From the NCBI GenBank assembly GCA_018434685.1, contig JAHDOV010000004.1:248001-312000 (forward strand): 64,000 nt of DNA, written 5' to 3'. Made by a program: the position numbers and the translations under genes. The notes below the pieces were generated by a model. It searched no databases. It was not told the DNA's origin and worked only from the letters and a program-made list of their open reading frames with translations. This DNA is from Deltaproteobacteria bacterium (GTDB lineage Bacteria > Desulfobacterota > Desulfomonilia > UBA1062). This document shows positions 18,771 through 27,319 of this stretch, piece after piece; the stretch's first letter is position 1, and each line of letters begins with the position of its first letter.

Positions 18771-20292
18771 GACTCAGGAGAAAAAATGGAAGATCCTGAT
18801 CGCGGACGACAACCGTGACGTCAACGAGGTGGTCAAAAACACCTTGTGCGAATACGGGTTTGAGGTAATCCAGGTATTCAACGGGCAGGAGGCGGTGGAT
18901 GCCTTTCTGCAGTACAAACCCGATCTGGTATTCCTCGACTACCGCATGCCGAAGCTCGACGGCATCGGTGCGCTCACCCGGATCAAAGAAATGGACGAAA
19001 ACGCCGCCGTGGTCTTTATCACGGGCGAGGGATCGGAAGATGTCGCGGTAAAGGCCATGAAGGCCGGGGCGAACGACTACATCACGAAGCCCATTTCCCT
19101 GCCGGACCTGGTTCACATGGCAAACACGCTCATAAAGGAACATGAAATCCTCGTGGAGAATGTCCGGCTCAAGGCCAGGGGGGATGCCTACAAGGATTAC
19201 CTGGTAACCATCACCCAGACCATGGGTGAGGCCGTGGTCACCATTGACGGCAAGGGCTCTATCCAGTTCATGAACTCCATGGCCAGGAATTTCTGGGGTG
19301 ATCTGGATGAGATGAAAAACAAACCCGTGGATGTGATCATCCCGGACCCCTCGGTAGATATCTTTGCCGACATCAAAAAGGCATTTTCCGACGGGATCGA
19401 TAATTTCGAAAACGAGTATGCCTTCCGCAAGGCAGACGGCAGCATTTTTTCGGGGCTCCTGTCAGCCTCAGCCCTCAAGAGTGAAAAATACGCCGGGGGG
19501 ATTGTCCTTGTCATACGGGACCTGACTGATATTGAAATGATGAGAAGGCAGATGATCAATGCAGAAAAACTCGCATCCCTGGGCAAGGTGGTGGAGGGCG
19601 TTGCGCACGAGATCAGGAACTCGCTCACCTCTCTCGGTGGTTTTTCCAGGAGGCTCAGCAAATCCGTGAGCCCGGACTGCACCGAACAGGTGTATGTTGA
19701 GTATATCATTGAGGATGTCAAGAGGCTTGAGGCCATGATCATGGACATCGAGGAATATGTGAACTACACCAAGATCCACCGGCCCGATTTCTCCTCGACG
19801 AATATCGAGGATGTCATTGATGAAGCACTCATCAAGACGTTCGGTTCGGGTAGATTCAGCGGTGTGGCCTATGAGGTGAACGTGCCGGAGAACCTCGACA
19901 CGATCGAGGCCGACCAGAGCTATCTGGTGGAGGCCTTCTGGCATCTGCTCGTGAATGCCTGTGAATCCATGCATGGCAAGGGGAGCGTCGAGATCAACGT
20001 GAGTCTGCATCCGCACTATGTGATCATTGACGTCGTGGATACGGGCAAGGGCATACCGGGAGATGAGATAAAGGATATCTTCAACCCCTTCTATACCTCG
20101 AAGGTGAGCGGGGCCGGGCTTGGTCTCTCGAAGGTTTATATGATTATCGAGGAACACGGGGGGTATATTACCGTGCAGAGCGCGGTGGGGAAAGGCACGA
20201 GAATTCGGGTTCTACTCCCCAGAAAACGTGTGATCAAGGCTGTTCCTCCCCAGAATACCACGGCACCGAAAGGGCGCTGGACCAAAGACTGA
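18763..20292 (+). CDS. Receiver-PAS-histidine kinase hybrid
   Basis: 509 residues, cytoplasmic. The N-terminal receiver (ILIADDNRDV; phospho-Asp59 in VFLDYRMPKLDG; ITKPI) is followed by a PAS domain (VTIDGKGSIQFMN), HisKA (VAHEIRNSLTSLGG) and HATPase_c (WHLLVNACESM, VDTGKG, GAGLGLSKVYMI). This receiver-first order is typical of kinases that take phosphate from another kinase or are controlled by it. It overlaps folK, hence is cotranscribed with lysine/folate genes; no output regulator is adjacent. Confidence 0.92.
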   Translation: MVETQEKKWKILIADDNRDVNEVVKNTLCEYGFEVIQVFNGQEAVDAFLQYKPDLVFLDYRMPKLDGIGALTRIKEMDENAAVVFITGEGSEDVAVKAMKAGANDYITKPISLPDLVHMANTLIKEHEILVENVRLKARGDAYKDYLVTITQTMGEAVVTIDGKGSIQFMNSMARNFWGDLDEMKNKPVDVIIPDPSVDIFADIKKAFSDGIDNFENEYAFRKADGSIFSGLLSASALKSEKYAGGIVLVIRDLTDIEMMRRQMINAEKLASLGKVVEGVAHEIRNSLTSLGGFSRRLSKSVSPDCTEQVYVEYIIEDVKRLEAMIMDIEEYVNYTKIHRPDFSSTNIEDVIDEALIKTFGSGRFSGVAYEVNVPENLDTIEADQSYLVEAFWHLLVNACESMHGKGSVEINVSLHPHYVIIDVVDTGKGIPGDEIKDIFNPFYTSKVSGAGLGLSKVYMIIEEHGGYITVQSAVGKGTRIRVLLPRKRVIKAVPPQNTTAPKGRWTKD

Positions 20293-20491
20293 ATGCGCCG
20301 AAGCAGCCGTTGATGGGCATAGACGCTGGTTCTTTACGGTGTGCACAGTCCCCGGTTCCCCCAGGACTGGTCGGGACAAGCGCTGAAACAGCACAGGCGC
20401 GAGGCCCGTTCATGCTGAATAAGGTGAGACCGAAGCCTGATCCGGGATCATAAAGATTGAATAAAAACATTATAATGACGATAAGGGCGAT

Positions 20492-21100
20492 ATGCATTTT
20501 GTCTGCAGGGCACATGATGGCGTTTCACGACACACGAGTATACTCGTGCTGTGTTTTCTTGCCGTCCTTGCCTTCACTGCATCTTCTGCCTGGGCAGATA
20601 TCTTTGTGAAGCGCCAGTCCGACGGGACGCTGTCTTTCAGCAACTGTCCCAGGGGGGAGGACTGGGATATCTACTATCGGGAGCGAGCCCAGAGGAGAGG
20701 GTCGGTGGCGGTGAAAGGGCACTATGAGCAGCTGATAACCGACATTGCCATCGGGCATGGCCTCGACCCGGATGTGATAAAGGGCATAATTCAGGTGGAG
20801 TCGGCGTACAATCCCCGGGCGCTGTCCTGCAAAGGGGCGATGGGGCTCATGCAGCTCATGCCGGAGACAGCGCTCGACATGGGGGCCGAAAATCCGTGGG
20901 ACCCTGTTCAGAACATAACCGCCGGGACCAGGTATTTTTCCCGTCTGCTCAGTCGCTACCAGGGGGATCTGCAAAAGGCCCTGGCTGCATACAATGCAGG
21001 ACCTACAATCGTAGATGCATACGGGGGAATTCCTCCCTACCAAGAGACCCAAGAGTATGTTAAGAGTGTACTTGCGATTATCAATGGAGGGAGGGAATGA
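20492..21100 (+). CDS. Periplasmic lytic transglycosylase (SLT domain)
   Basis: 202 residues. A signal peptide ends about residue 35 (SSAWA). Residues 36-52 look like a short DUF4124-type segment (DIFVKRQSDGTLSFSNCP). The SLT domain follows with catalytic Glu103 in VESAYNPRA, then GAMGLMQLMPET and AYNAGP, the hallmarks of Slt70/MltC-like enzymes that cleave peptidoglycan to 1,6-anhydromuropeptides. It lies 199 bp after the hybrid kinase and 6 bp before pgsA. Confidence 0.93.
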   Translation: MHFVCRAHDGVSRHTSILVLCFLAVLAFTASSAWADIFVKRQSDGTLSFSNCPRGEDWDIYYRERAQRRGSVAVKGHYEQLITDIAIGHGLDPDVIKGIIQVESAYNPRALSCKGAMGLMQLMPETALDMGAENPWDPVQNITAGTRYFSRLLSRYQGDLQKALAAYNAGPTIVDAYGGIPPYQETQEYVKSVLAIINGGRE

Positions 21101-21106
21101 TCAGGA

Positions 21107-21643
21107 ATGAATCTGGCAAATGCTTTGACCATATCCCGCATCGTTGTGGTGCCGGTCATTGTCATACTGCTCCTCTGTGACGGCCTCATACCTTCTGTCA
21201 TCGCAGCAGTCCTGTTTGTTGCTGCAACGATAACCGACTATCTCGATGGCTATTTCGCCAGGAAATACAACATTGAATCCGATCTGGGCAAACTGCTCGA
21301 CCCTCTGGCCGACAAATTGCTTATCGCGTCGGTCATGATCATGCTCATCCCACTGGACAGGGTGCCGGCATGGATAGCAGCCATCATCATCGGCAGGGAA
21401 CTCGCTGTTACCGGGCTGAGGAGCATCGCATCGGAAAAGCACATCATCATTGCGGCAAACTGGCTCGGGAAATACAAGACCGCATTCCAGTGTGCAGCAC
21501 TCATCCCGCTACTTATCCACTACCCGATCTTCGGCATCCAGTTCCAGCTTGCAGGAGAATTCTTCCTGTGGATTGCGCTCTTCTTCTCTGTCTGGTCGGG
21601 ATATGATTACATCTCCAGCTATGTCAAGCAGACCCTTGCGTGA
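21107..21643 (+). CDS. pgsA: CDP-diacylglycerol--glycerol-3-phosphate 3-phosphatidyltransferase
   Basis: 178 residues with four to five membrane segments. Catalyses the committed step to phosphatidylglycerol and cardiolipin. The CDP-alcohol phosphatidyltransferase motif is complete: D44, D47, G48, A51, R52, G61, D65, D69 (DYLDGYFARK...GKLLDPLADK). The N-terminal NLANALTISRI is typical of PgsA rather than PssA. Six bases follow the transglycosylase stop. Confidence 0.95.
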   Translation: MNLANALTISRIVVVPVIVILLLCDGLIPSVIAAVLFVAATITDYLDGYFARKYNIESDLGKLLDPLADKLLIASVMIMLIPLDRVPAWIAAIIIGRELAVTGLRSIASEKHIIIAANWLGKYKTAFQCAALIPLLIHYPIFGIQFQLAGEFFLWIALFFSVWSGYDYISSYVKQTLA

Positions 21644-21985
21644 GGAATAACCAGACAGCTCTGGGAATTCACGACCCACTACCTGCCTGGATTGTCCGTG
21701 ACCCAGAGATCTCTGTGCCCTCACTTGAGGGTGAAAAAATCGTGGCGGTCCTCCTGGTCTGTTCGGGTGCGCATGGAAAAAATCGCCCAATAAGTAGAAT
21801 ATAGTACCTTCCCTTGAATCGGAGGGCAGGAGGTCTCGGCATGGGAACGAGGTATAACTATAAGGTATTATTGGTTTATCATTGTTGTTATAGAGGGTTG
21901 AAGCAAGCAGAGTCCTTGTATCGTACTGCTGTGCCATGATGGGGATTGTGGCATGCCAAGGCACGACTGTGATGTTGCGCGCTGA
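21644..21985. other. Non-coding stretch after pgsA
   Basis: No intact gene. One frame from about 21897 to 21985 reads residues that could be the upstream part of the decayed HMG-CoA reductase (VLVSY...AMMGIVAC against LVASYNRGMKLINMC), but the likeness is weak. The rest shows nothing I can name. Confidence 0.4.
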
Positions 21986-22270
21986 ATAGATGAGAACAGC
22001 TGAGAGATCCGAAGGCAGGCAGAGGGCACCTCAAGGCGGCCAAGCTTGTTGCTATTGAAAAAGTTCTCACGAGCAAGTTCGTTTATCTCAGGTTCAATAT
22101 ATTGAAAACCGGCGGGAAAAGGGTGACGGCAGAAATCACCTTGAAACGAGAAATGATACAGTCCATGAGAGGGTCACTATACATGCCCTGAAATCCTTTA
22201 TGCAGCACACTGGAGGGAATCAAACTTCAGCATTCTTATCAGCAGCAGCGGTTGCAGGTGTGGATTGAAT
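21986..22270 (+). pseudogene. Decayed HMG-CoA reductase relic
   Basis: Frame pieces on the plus strand match the intact HMG-CoA reductase encoded just downstream. 21986-22035 reads IDENS*EIRRQAEGTSR against IDEHMDEIRTHAESGSR; 22040-22096 reads KLVAIEKVLTSKFVYLRFN against KLLSIDRYIASRLVYLRFN; then, after loss of about 50 codons, LKTGGKRVTAEI against LNTRGKRVIGEI up to about 22170; and 22188-22270 reads LKSFMQHTGGN against LGAFMAGASSN. Stops, frameshifts and deletions separate the blocks, so it is non-functional. Many third-position differences suggest an old paralogue or replaced copy rather than a fresh duplication. Confidence 0.75.
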
Positions 22271-22613
22271 ACCATTCCGAGGTGATCGTCTCATGCTGCA
22301 CAGTTCGGGTTTAAAGACTGTGGGGTTAAGCAGGCAAGAATTGGAGAATAGTTTTCTTCTCTATGTGGCAAAATATTACCCATCGGCAAAATGCCCACCA
22401 TTTTTAGCAAATAATATAATTGCATGATATAACTAGCCATATGACTTTTTATACAAGTAAGTAGCTGTCAATTGACTAGTATTATTTTGCTGATAAAACC
22501 ATGTATTCACTGGCACGATCTTTGAATGCCAAAGACCACTGTCATTATTTTCTGATCTTACAAGTCGGAAATGACTTGATGGTATTGAATGTTAAACTAA
22601 AATAGGGGGAATC
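22271..22613. other. AT-rich upstream region of the HMG-CoA reductase gene
   Basis: Markedly AT-rich from about 22350. A possible promoter is TTGACT at 22472-22477 with TAAAAC at 22494-22499 (16-bp spacer). The ribosome site GGGGG lies just before ATG 22614. Long minus-strand frames here are not credible genes. Confidence 0.35.
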
Positions 22614-24221
22614 ATGGGAAATACAACGAAAGAGCCCGGGCTTGTCTTGATCCACAGCACATCTGAAACAAAGGGACATGTTTCGATTCCCCCGATCATC
22701 ATGAACAAGATCTATTCTGTGGGCAGCATGAAAAACCTTGAGGATGGGTTGACATTCAACATCAAGAACCCCTTGAAAGACGGTTTGATTATCGGTATAT
22801 CCGGCATAACCATAAATAGTCAGGAAATCCCGCTGAATACTGTTGCAGTGAAGAATAACGGGACACAACTCAATGCCGACAAAATAAATACGGACCAGCC
22901 GCTTCCTTTTCCCATGGGACAGAATGTTGAATTCCACGTGTCTGCAATGGCACTTGCCAAGAACCAGGAACACACAGTCACTATTTCCTGCTATACGGAT
23001 ACTTATGGCATATTGAACCTCGAGGCAAAAGATTCGGTTATCGAGACGAGGACTGTCGGGAGAAAACTGCCATATGACAAACAGAACAACTATGACATGG
23101 ATATTGTCCGTCAGCGGCAGGCTTTTCTGGAAGAGTATACAGGCGTTCATTTTCATCATATCAAGCAGCACTCCTTTGATCCGGCTCTGACCCAGGGAAA
23201 CATCGAGAATTTCACCGGCGTAGCACAGATTCCTCTGGGGTTTGCGGGGCCTCTCATGGTCAACGGTGAACATGCCAAGGGGGAATTCTTCATTCCCATG
23301 TGCACGAGCGAAGGGACCCTTGTGGCATCGTATAACAGAGGGATGAAGCTCATCAACATGTGCGGCGGCGTAAAGGTCACGGTTGTTGAGGATCGCATGC
23401 AGAGGTCACCGGCATTTGCCTTTGACTCTGCACGGGAAGGCAGAGACTTCATGCTGTGGATCGATGAGCACATGGATGAGATACGCACTCACGCCGAATC
23501 CGGATCAAGGGTAGCGAAACTGCTGAGTATCGACAGATACATAGCGAGCAGGCTCGTATACCTGAGATTCAACTACTTCACCGGCGATGCAGCAGGACAG
23601 AACATGGTAAGCATGTGCACCTATACGGCATGTAACTGGATCCTCTCCCAGATCAATACGGTCAGGCATTTTTATCTGGACGGAAACATATCAACCGACA
23701 AGAAGGCATCTTTTATCAACAACCTCAATACCCGCGGCAAAAGAGTGATCGGCGAGATTCTGATCCCTAAAGAGATAATGCTTCAACACATGAGGGTCGA
23801 CCCTGTGACCCTTGACTATCTGTGCAGGGCCTGCCAGCTCGGTGCCTTTATGGCAGGCGCCTCGAGCAACGGTCTCCATGCTGCCAATGCCCTTGCCGCC
23901 ATCTTCATGGCAACGGGACAGGACGTGGCAAACGTATCCGAGTCGTCGGCAGGCATGGTCTGTACCGAGGTAACACCGGAAGGCGACCTGTACGGATCAT
24001 TGACTCTTCCCTCCCTGATCGTTGCGACCTACGGAGGCGGCACCGGCCTGCCAACCCAGCGCGAATGCCTTGAATCGCTTGGTTGTTACGGCCATGGCAA
24101 TGTCATAAAATTTGCAGAGATAGTCACAGCCGCAGCAACCGCAGGAGAGATCTCCCTGGCAGGAGCGATAGCATCCCTGGACTGGGCCACAAGCCATGAA
24201 CGCTTTGGCAAGAATCGCTAG
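22614..24221 (+). CDS. Hydroxymethylglutaryl-CoA reductase with extra N-terminal beta-sandwich domain
   Basis: 535 residues. The C-terminal ~390 residues are HMG-CoA reductase: catalytic Glu in TSEGTLVASYNRG, NADP/substrate region DAAGQNMVSM, catalytic Lys in STDKKAS, Asp in ATGQDVANV, and the C-terminal His in TSHERFGKN. The first ~140 residues are not part of the usual enzyme: a predicted all-beta stretch (LTFNIKNPL...ITINSQEIPL...LPFPMGQNVEF...HTVTISCYT) resembling DUF6379 / C-glycoside deglycosidase beta-subunit sandwiches. No membrane anchor. Whether it works in mevalonate formation or in HMG-CoA turnover is unknown; no other mevalonate gene is nearby. Confidence 0.85.
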   Translation: MGNTTKEPGLVLIHSTSETKGHVSIPPIIMNKIYSVGSMKNLEDGLTFNIKNPLKDGLIIGISGITINSQEIPLNTVAVKNNGTQLNADKINTDQPLPFPMGQNVEFHVSAMALAKNQEHTVTISCYTDTYGILNLEAKDSVIETRTVGRKLPYDKQNNYDMDIVRQRQAFLEEYTGVHFHHIKQHSFDPALTQGNIENFTGVAQIPLGFAGPLMVNGEHAKGEFFIPMCTSEGTLVASYNRGMKLINMCGGVKVTVVEDRMQRSPAFAFDSAREGRDFMLWIDEHMDEIRTHAESGSRVAKLLSIDRYIASRLVYLRFNYFTGDAAGQNMVSMCTYTACNWILSQINTVRHFYLDGNISTDKKASFINNLNTRGKRVIGEILIPKEIMLQHMRVDPVTLDYLCRACQLGAFMAGASSNGLHAANALAAIFMATGQDVANVSESSAGMVCTEVTPEGDLYGSLTLPSLIVATYGGGTGLPTQRECLESLGCYGHGNVIKFAEIVTAAATAGEISLAGAIASLDWATSHERFGKNR

Positions 24222-24330
24222 AATACAGCGGAGGGAACCATAAAAGAACACAGAGGTAGTCTTTTTATCTCTGACTCCACCGTCGATACAGGCACGACGC
24301 CTGGTGATGGCCCCCAAAAATCAATACCAA

Positions 24331-24540
24331 TTATGCGGCTATTTTTTGTTTGTACCAGACTGGAGAGGAATACCCGAGTTCCTGGCGAGGACGTTCGGTC
24401 TTGTACTCTGAGATCCAGTCTTCAATAATTCACGTTGCTTCTGCAACGGTCGGGTATGCTTGGAGCCAGATGCATTCTTCCTTCAAGGTTCCCATGAAGT
24501 GTTCCCCGTGCACGGGAGAGCGGGCACCGGTATGGGGCAC
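24331..24540 (-). pseudogene. IS3-family transposase 3' relic
   Basis: The minus strand reads FMGTLKEECIWLQ, then VAEAT, a TGA stop (24430-24432), IIEDWISEYKTERPRQELGY and SSPVWYKQ before the final TAA at 24331. This is the C-terminal end of an rve-type integrase core (usual pattern: FxxTLKxE...I..WI.xYNxxRPHxxLGYxxP). Only about 65 codons remain, with an internal stop and no start; no inverted repeats or OrfA were found. A dead insertion sequence fragment. Confidence 0.75.
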
Positions 24541-24545
24541 CTCTT

Positions 24546-24935
24546 TTAGGGAGCCGTTTTAAGGGGTTTCTGCTGCTTATAGAAGGCGGCGGTATCCCTG
24601 TGCATGAGGAAGAAGGTCGCCAGGGCGAACAGGAGAATGTTGATCAGGCAGACACCTGTCGGGAGAGTGCTCGCTGTATGGGCAGGGGGTGGAGAGACCA
24701 GGGCGTACACATTATTTGCCATCATCAGGATATTGAATATGACACAGAAGATTCTGCCCCAGGGTTTTAACGAGTAGACCACCACACCACACACCAGGGC
24801 AAGGGTGATCGGCACAAGAGAGATGGTGGAGGTCATGACGGCCTGGGATAGAATGGAGAAGACCCAGGCGGAAATGGTAAAGACAATGCCGAGGCGGGCA
24901 CTGAGGGGGAATGATGAAAATTGGACCTTGTTCAT
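24546..24935 (-). CDS. Small four-helix membrane protein, unknown function
   Basis: 129 residues with four predicted transmembrane helices (about 15-35, 40-57, 60-80, 92-112) and a basic C-terminus. No family recognised. Start ATG 24935 has GGAGG six bases upstream. It is downstream of the NERD-like gene on the same strand (36-bp gap), so the two may be cotranscribed. Its end abuts the transposase relic. Confidence 0.6.
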   Translation of the reverse strand: MNKVQFSSFPLSARLGIVFTISAWVFSILSQAVMTSTISLVPITLALVCGVVVYSLKPWGRIFCVIFNILMMANNVYALVSPPPAHTASTLPTGVCLINILLFALATFFLMHRDTAAFYKQQKPLKTAP

Positions 24936-24971
24936 ACATAACCTCCTAAGACGCTGGTTGGTTCATGGGGT

Positions 24972-25688
24972 TTATTTTTTCGGGCCGTAGCGATCTTTAA
25001 TATAGAAAGCAAACCCCTGAGAGATCTCTGTGGTAAGGACTTCTTTCTTTTGATCACGGATGAGAGACATGAGCTCAGTGGGTGTGACTATGCTGATGTC
25101 GTCATACGTTTTGACGTCAAGGCGCTCCACATCGGGAATTACCAGAACCGGCTGCGGCATGACGTCGACCTGGTAACCCTTTTTGAGTACGATGTTGACG
25201 AGGTGACATAACCGCCACAGGTTTCCGGTCAGCGTCTCTATTGTCCGGCCTCCCTGGAACAGGATGTTGTCCCGAATTTCGAGGTCTCCGCTGCCTTTTG
25301 CCTTTTCAATGAGGAAGATCCCTTTGGGAGCAATCACGAGGAATTCAATATGAAAGAGCTCGAATGTGATATTGTGAATAATGTAATGAGAATCGTCCAG
25401 TTTCAGCAGTTGCTCTGCGATCATGCTGTCCTGCCGGAGGCTTTCCAGGTAATCCTGCTTGTTGAGCATCAGTTTCCATCCCTTGGGGTTCACCTTGAAC
25501 GAGACGTATAACATGATTGCAAGGATAATAATGAGAGGTACGGAGGAAGAGGATAACTGTTCGAACCAGTCTTTCGAGAAATCAATCATGAACCCGACAG
25601 TCGCTATCATGACAATCGCCATGAAGGCCAGGTGTCTCAGGAGCGACCTGGAGATGTCCTGGGGGGGGAATCCTTCTATATATGCCAT
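24972..25688 (-). CDS. Membrane-anchored NERD-like (nuclease-related) domain protein
   Basis: 238 residues. Two N-terminal membrane helices (about 16-34 and 48-64) followed by a cytosolic domain resembling NERD: FHIEFLVIAPKGIFLIEKAKGSGDLE (about 112-137) matches the usual xxxD.lvv.p.GifviEvK..sG, though the Asp is Glu here and the E-x-K order reads EKAK. Such domains occur in predicted nucleases and DNA-processing proteins, so activity is uncertain. It sits 130 bp downstream of the transporter gene, beyond a strong hairpin. Confidence 0.55.
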   Translation of the reverse strand: MAYIEGFPPQDISRSLLRHLAFMAIVMIATVGFMIDFSKDWFEQLSSSSVPLIIILAIMLYVSFKVNPKGWKLMLNKQDYLESLRQDSMIAEQLLKLDDSHYIIHNITFELFHIEFLVIAPKGIFLIEKAKGSGDLEIRDNILFQGGRTIETLTGNLWRLCHLVNIVLKKGYQVDVMPQPVLVIPDVERLDVKTYDDISIVTPTELMSLIRDQKKEVLTTEISQGFAFYIKDRYGPKK

Positions 25689-25748
25689 ATAGATACTATC
25701 CTTGAGGAAACGTGCTTTGTCAACGGTATGTATTCTGTGTGGAAGGTT

Positions 25749-25772
25749 GAGCCCCTCCCGCAGGAGGGGCTC
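25749..25772. terminator. Perfect 10-bp hairpin after the 4-hydroxybutyrate operon
   Basis: GAGCCCCTCC - CGCA - GGAGGGGCTC, a perfect GC-rich stem between the transporter stop (25819) and the NERD-like gene. There is no clear T-run on either side, so it could be a terminator helped by other factors or an mRNA-stabilising stem. Confidence 0.5.
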
Positions 25773-25818
25773 ATGGGGCTTAAATAAGATTGAGTATTCG
25801 CTTGTATACCATCAGGTT

Positions 25819-27252
25819 CTACTGTTCGTTCTCCATGATTTCTTTAATATCCTGTGCAATCTTTTCCGGTGAGTCGCAGGGGAAGATAGGCTCTTCAGGT
25901 TCGTAGGCTTTCTTCCACTTGCCGCCGGCATAGATCAGGCCTGTGAGGACCAGTGCTGCGCCAAGACCCCATGCCGCGCCTCTGGTTGCGAGGATGGCTC
26001 CGGCAACACCGGCAATGCCGAGGTCATTGAATGACCGGGACTTCAGTACGCCGACCCGGACACTGACATAACCCTGGATGAGCATGGTGGATGCCAGACC
26101 GACACCGAGGATCGGTTTCACCGTGGAGACGATCGGGGCGAGGAAGTAACCGGTCCAGGTACCCCAGCGGAACGATCCGGCTCCGCCGTTGATGGATTCC
26201 ATGGCCTTGGGGCCGTGTTTGTAGCGTTCGCATACAACCACCTGCATGGCCGCCCACAGCGGTCCGCACATGGAGATGTCCGGTCCGAGAATGCTCATGA
26301 TGGTGTTACGTGCGCCGAAGATGATGTGGGATCTGTTCGGGTTGTAGTCGACGTTCTCGTCAGGCCGGTATTTCTGTGCGTCGTTGAGAAGGGCCTGTGA
26401 CTGGATGACGTCGCCGAACACCACGATATATGCACTGATAACCATGGGAAGACCGGTGAGGAACATCTTCAGCGGAGGCAAGGGGATGGCGCCCATCATG
26501 GTGAAGTCTCTGAACAAGGTTGTGAAATCAGGCCTGGTGAAGATATTGGTGTCATACGTGGGCCATGGAAGCTCGCCCAACATAGGCCCCACGAAGATTG
26601 CCAGCGCCAGGGCAGGCATCATACCGAGGTTTCCGATGTAGTACAGCAGCTTGTTTTTGCGTCTGAGTTGCTTGAAGCTTTCCGAGAAGAGAATGAGGAA
26701 AGCAATGCCGATACAGATAGTGATGGTCCAGGGATTTGAGTCGAAGCTCTTGAGCCCCTCTCCCGGTTTGAACACGAGCATGACCGCTGCGAAACCAGCA
26801 CCAACAAGGATTGCCGACTGGACCGCGTTCGGGATGATAGCGACAAATTTCTTCGCCAATCCGGTGACGCCGAGGAATATACAGAACAGGCCAAAGGTAA
26901 GTTCGAATGCGATCAATGACTGCATACGCTCCACACCCGGTGCAAATGTCTCGCAATATGCGACCAGCAGGGGTATGGCCGGCGTTACCCAGCCCGGTAC
27001 AACCGGGTCGCCGAACGTGACATGGGCGAGGTAGAGTGTCCCATTCAGAATAACAATGGCCAGGGCTACCTCGAAAGACATTCCGAGCTTGCCCGTAAGC
27101 ACCGGAATGATGGCGAGACAGACGGTACACATCAGGAGACCCTGAAGGTAGTCTGCAATCTCGAACCGGTAGTGAATCCCTGGCAGCCTGAGAGTTAAAG
27201 GCCCCAAGGGAATACCGGGCTGAACCTCTCCGTATTCTCTTTTAATACTCAT
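25819..27252 (-). CDS. NCS2-like membrane permease, putative 4-hydroxybutyrate/carboxylate transporter
   Basis: 477 residues, about 12 membrane helices. The sequence resembles the nucleobase-ascorbate (NCS2/SulP-like) permease fold: FGDPVVPGWVTPAIPLL in the N-terminal half and a second half-site SMCGPLWAAMQVVVCERY. It lacks the classical uracil or xanthine signature that I would expect, and lies 67 bp after the 4-hydroxybutyrate CoA-transferase gene in the same direction. Uptake of 4-hydroxybutyrate or a related short acid is inferred from context only. Start has GGGGG four bases upstream. Confidence 0.7.
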   Translation of the reverse strand: MSIKREYGEVQPGIPLGPLTLRLPGIHYRFEIADYLQGLLMCTVCLAIIPVLTGKLGMSFEVALAIVILNGTLYLAHVTFGDPVVPGWVTPAIPLLVAYCETFAPGVERMQSLIAFELTFGLFCIFLGVTGLAKKFVAIIPNAVQSAILVGAGFAAVMLVFKPGEGLKSFDSNPWTITICIGIAFLILFSESFKQLRRKNKLLYYIGNLGMMPALALAIFVGPMLGELPWPTYDTNIFTRPDFTTLFRDFTMMGAIPLPPLKMFLTGLPMVISAYIVVFGDVIQSQALLNDAQKYRPDENVDYNPNRSHIIFGARNTIMSILGPDISMCGPLWAAMQVVVCERYKHGPKAMESINGGAGSFRWGTWTGYFLAPIVSTVKPILGVGLASTMLIQGYVSVRVGVLKSRSFNDLGIAGVAGAILATRGAAWGLGAALVLTGLIYAGGKWKKAYEPEEPIFPCDSPEKIAQDIKEIMENEQ

Positions 27253-27319
27253 GATACCCCCTTTTATTATTTTTCATTCGATGCTTGCAGGGACAGTTTC
27301 TTTCGCATCGTTGTTGCCG

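Noticed and set aside
22545-23273. 242-codon minus-strand frame over the HMG-CoA reductase start
   Set aside because: Antisense to a well-supported gene, with no recognisable protein features.
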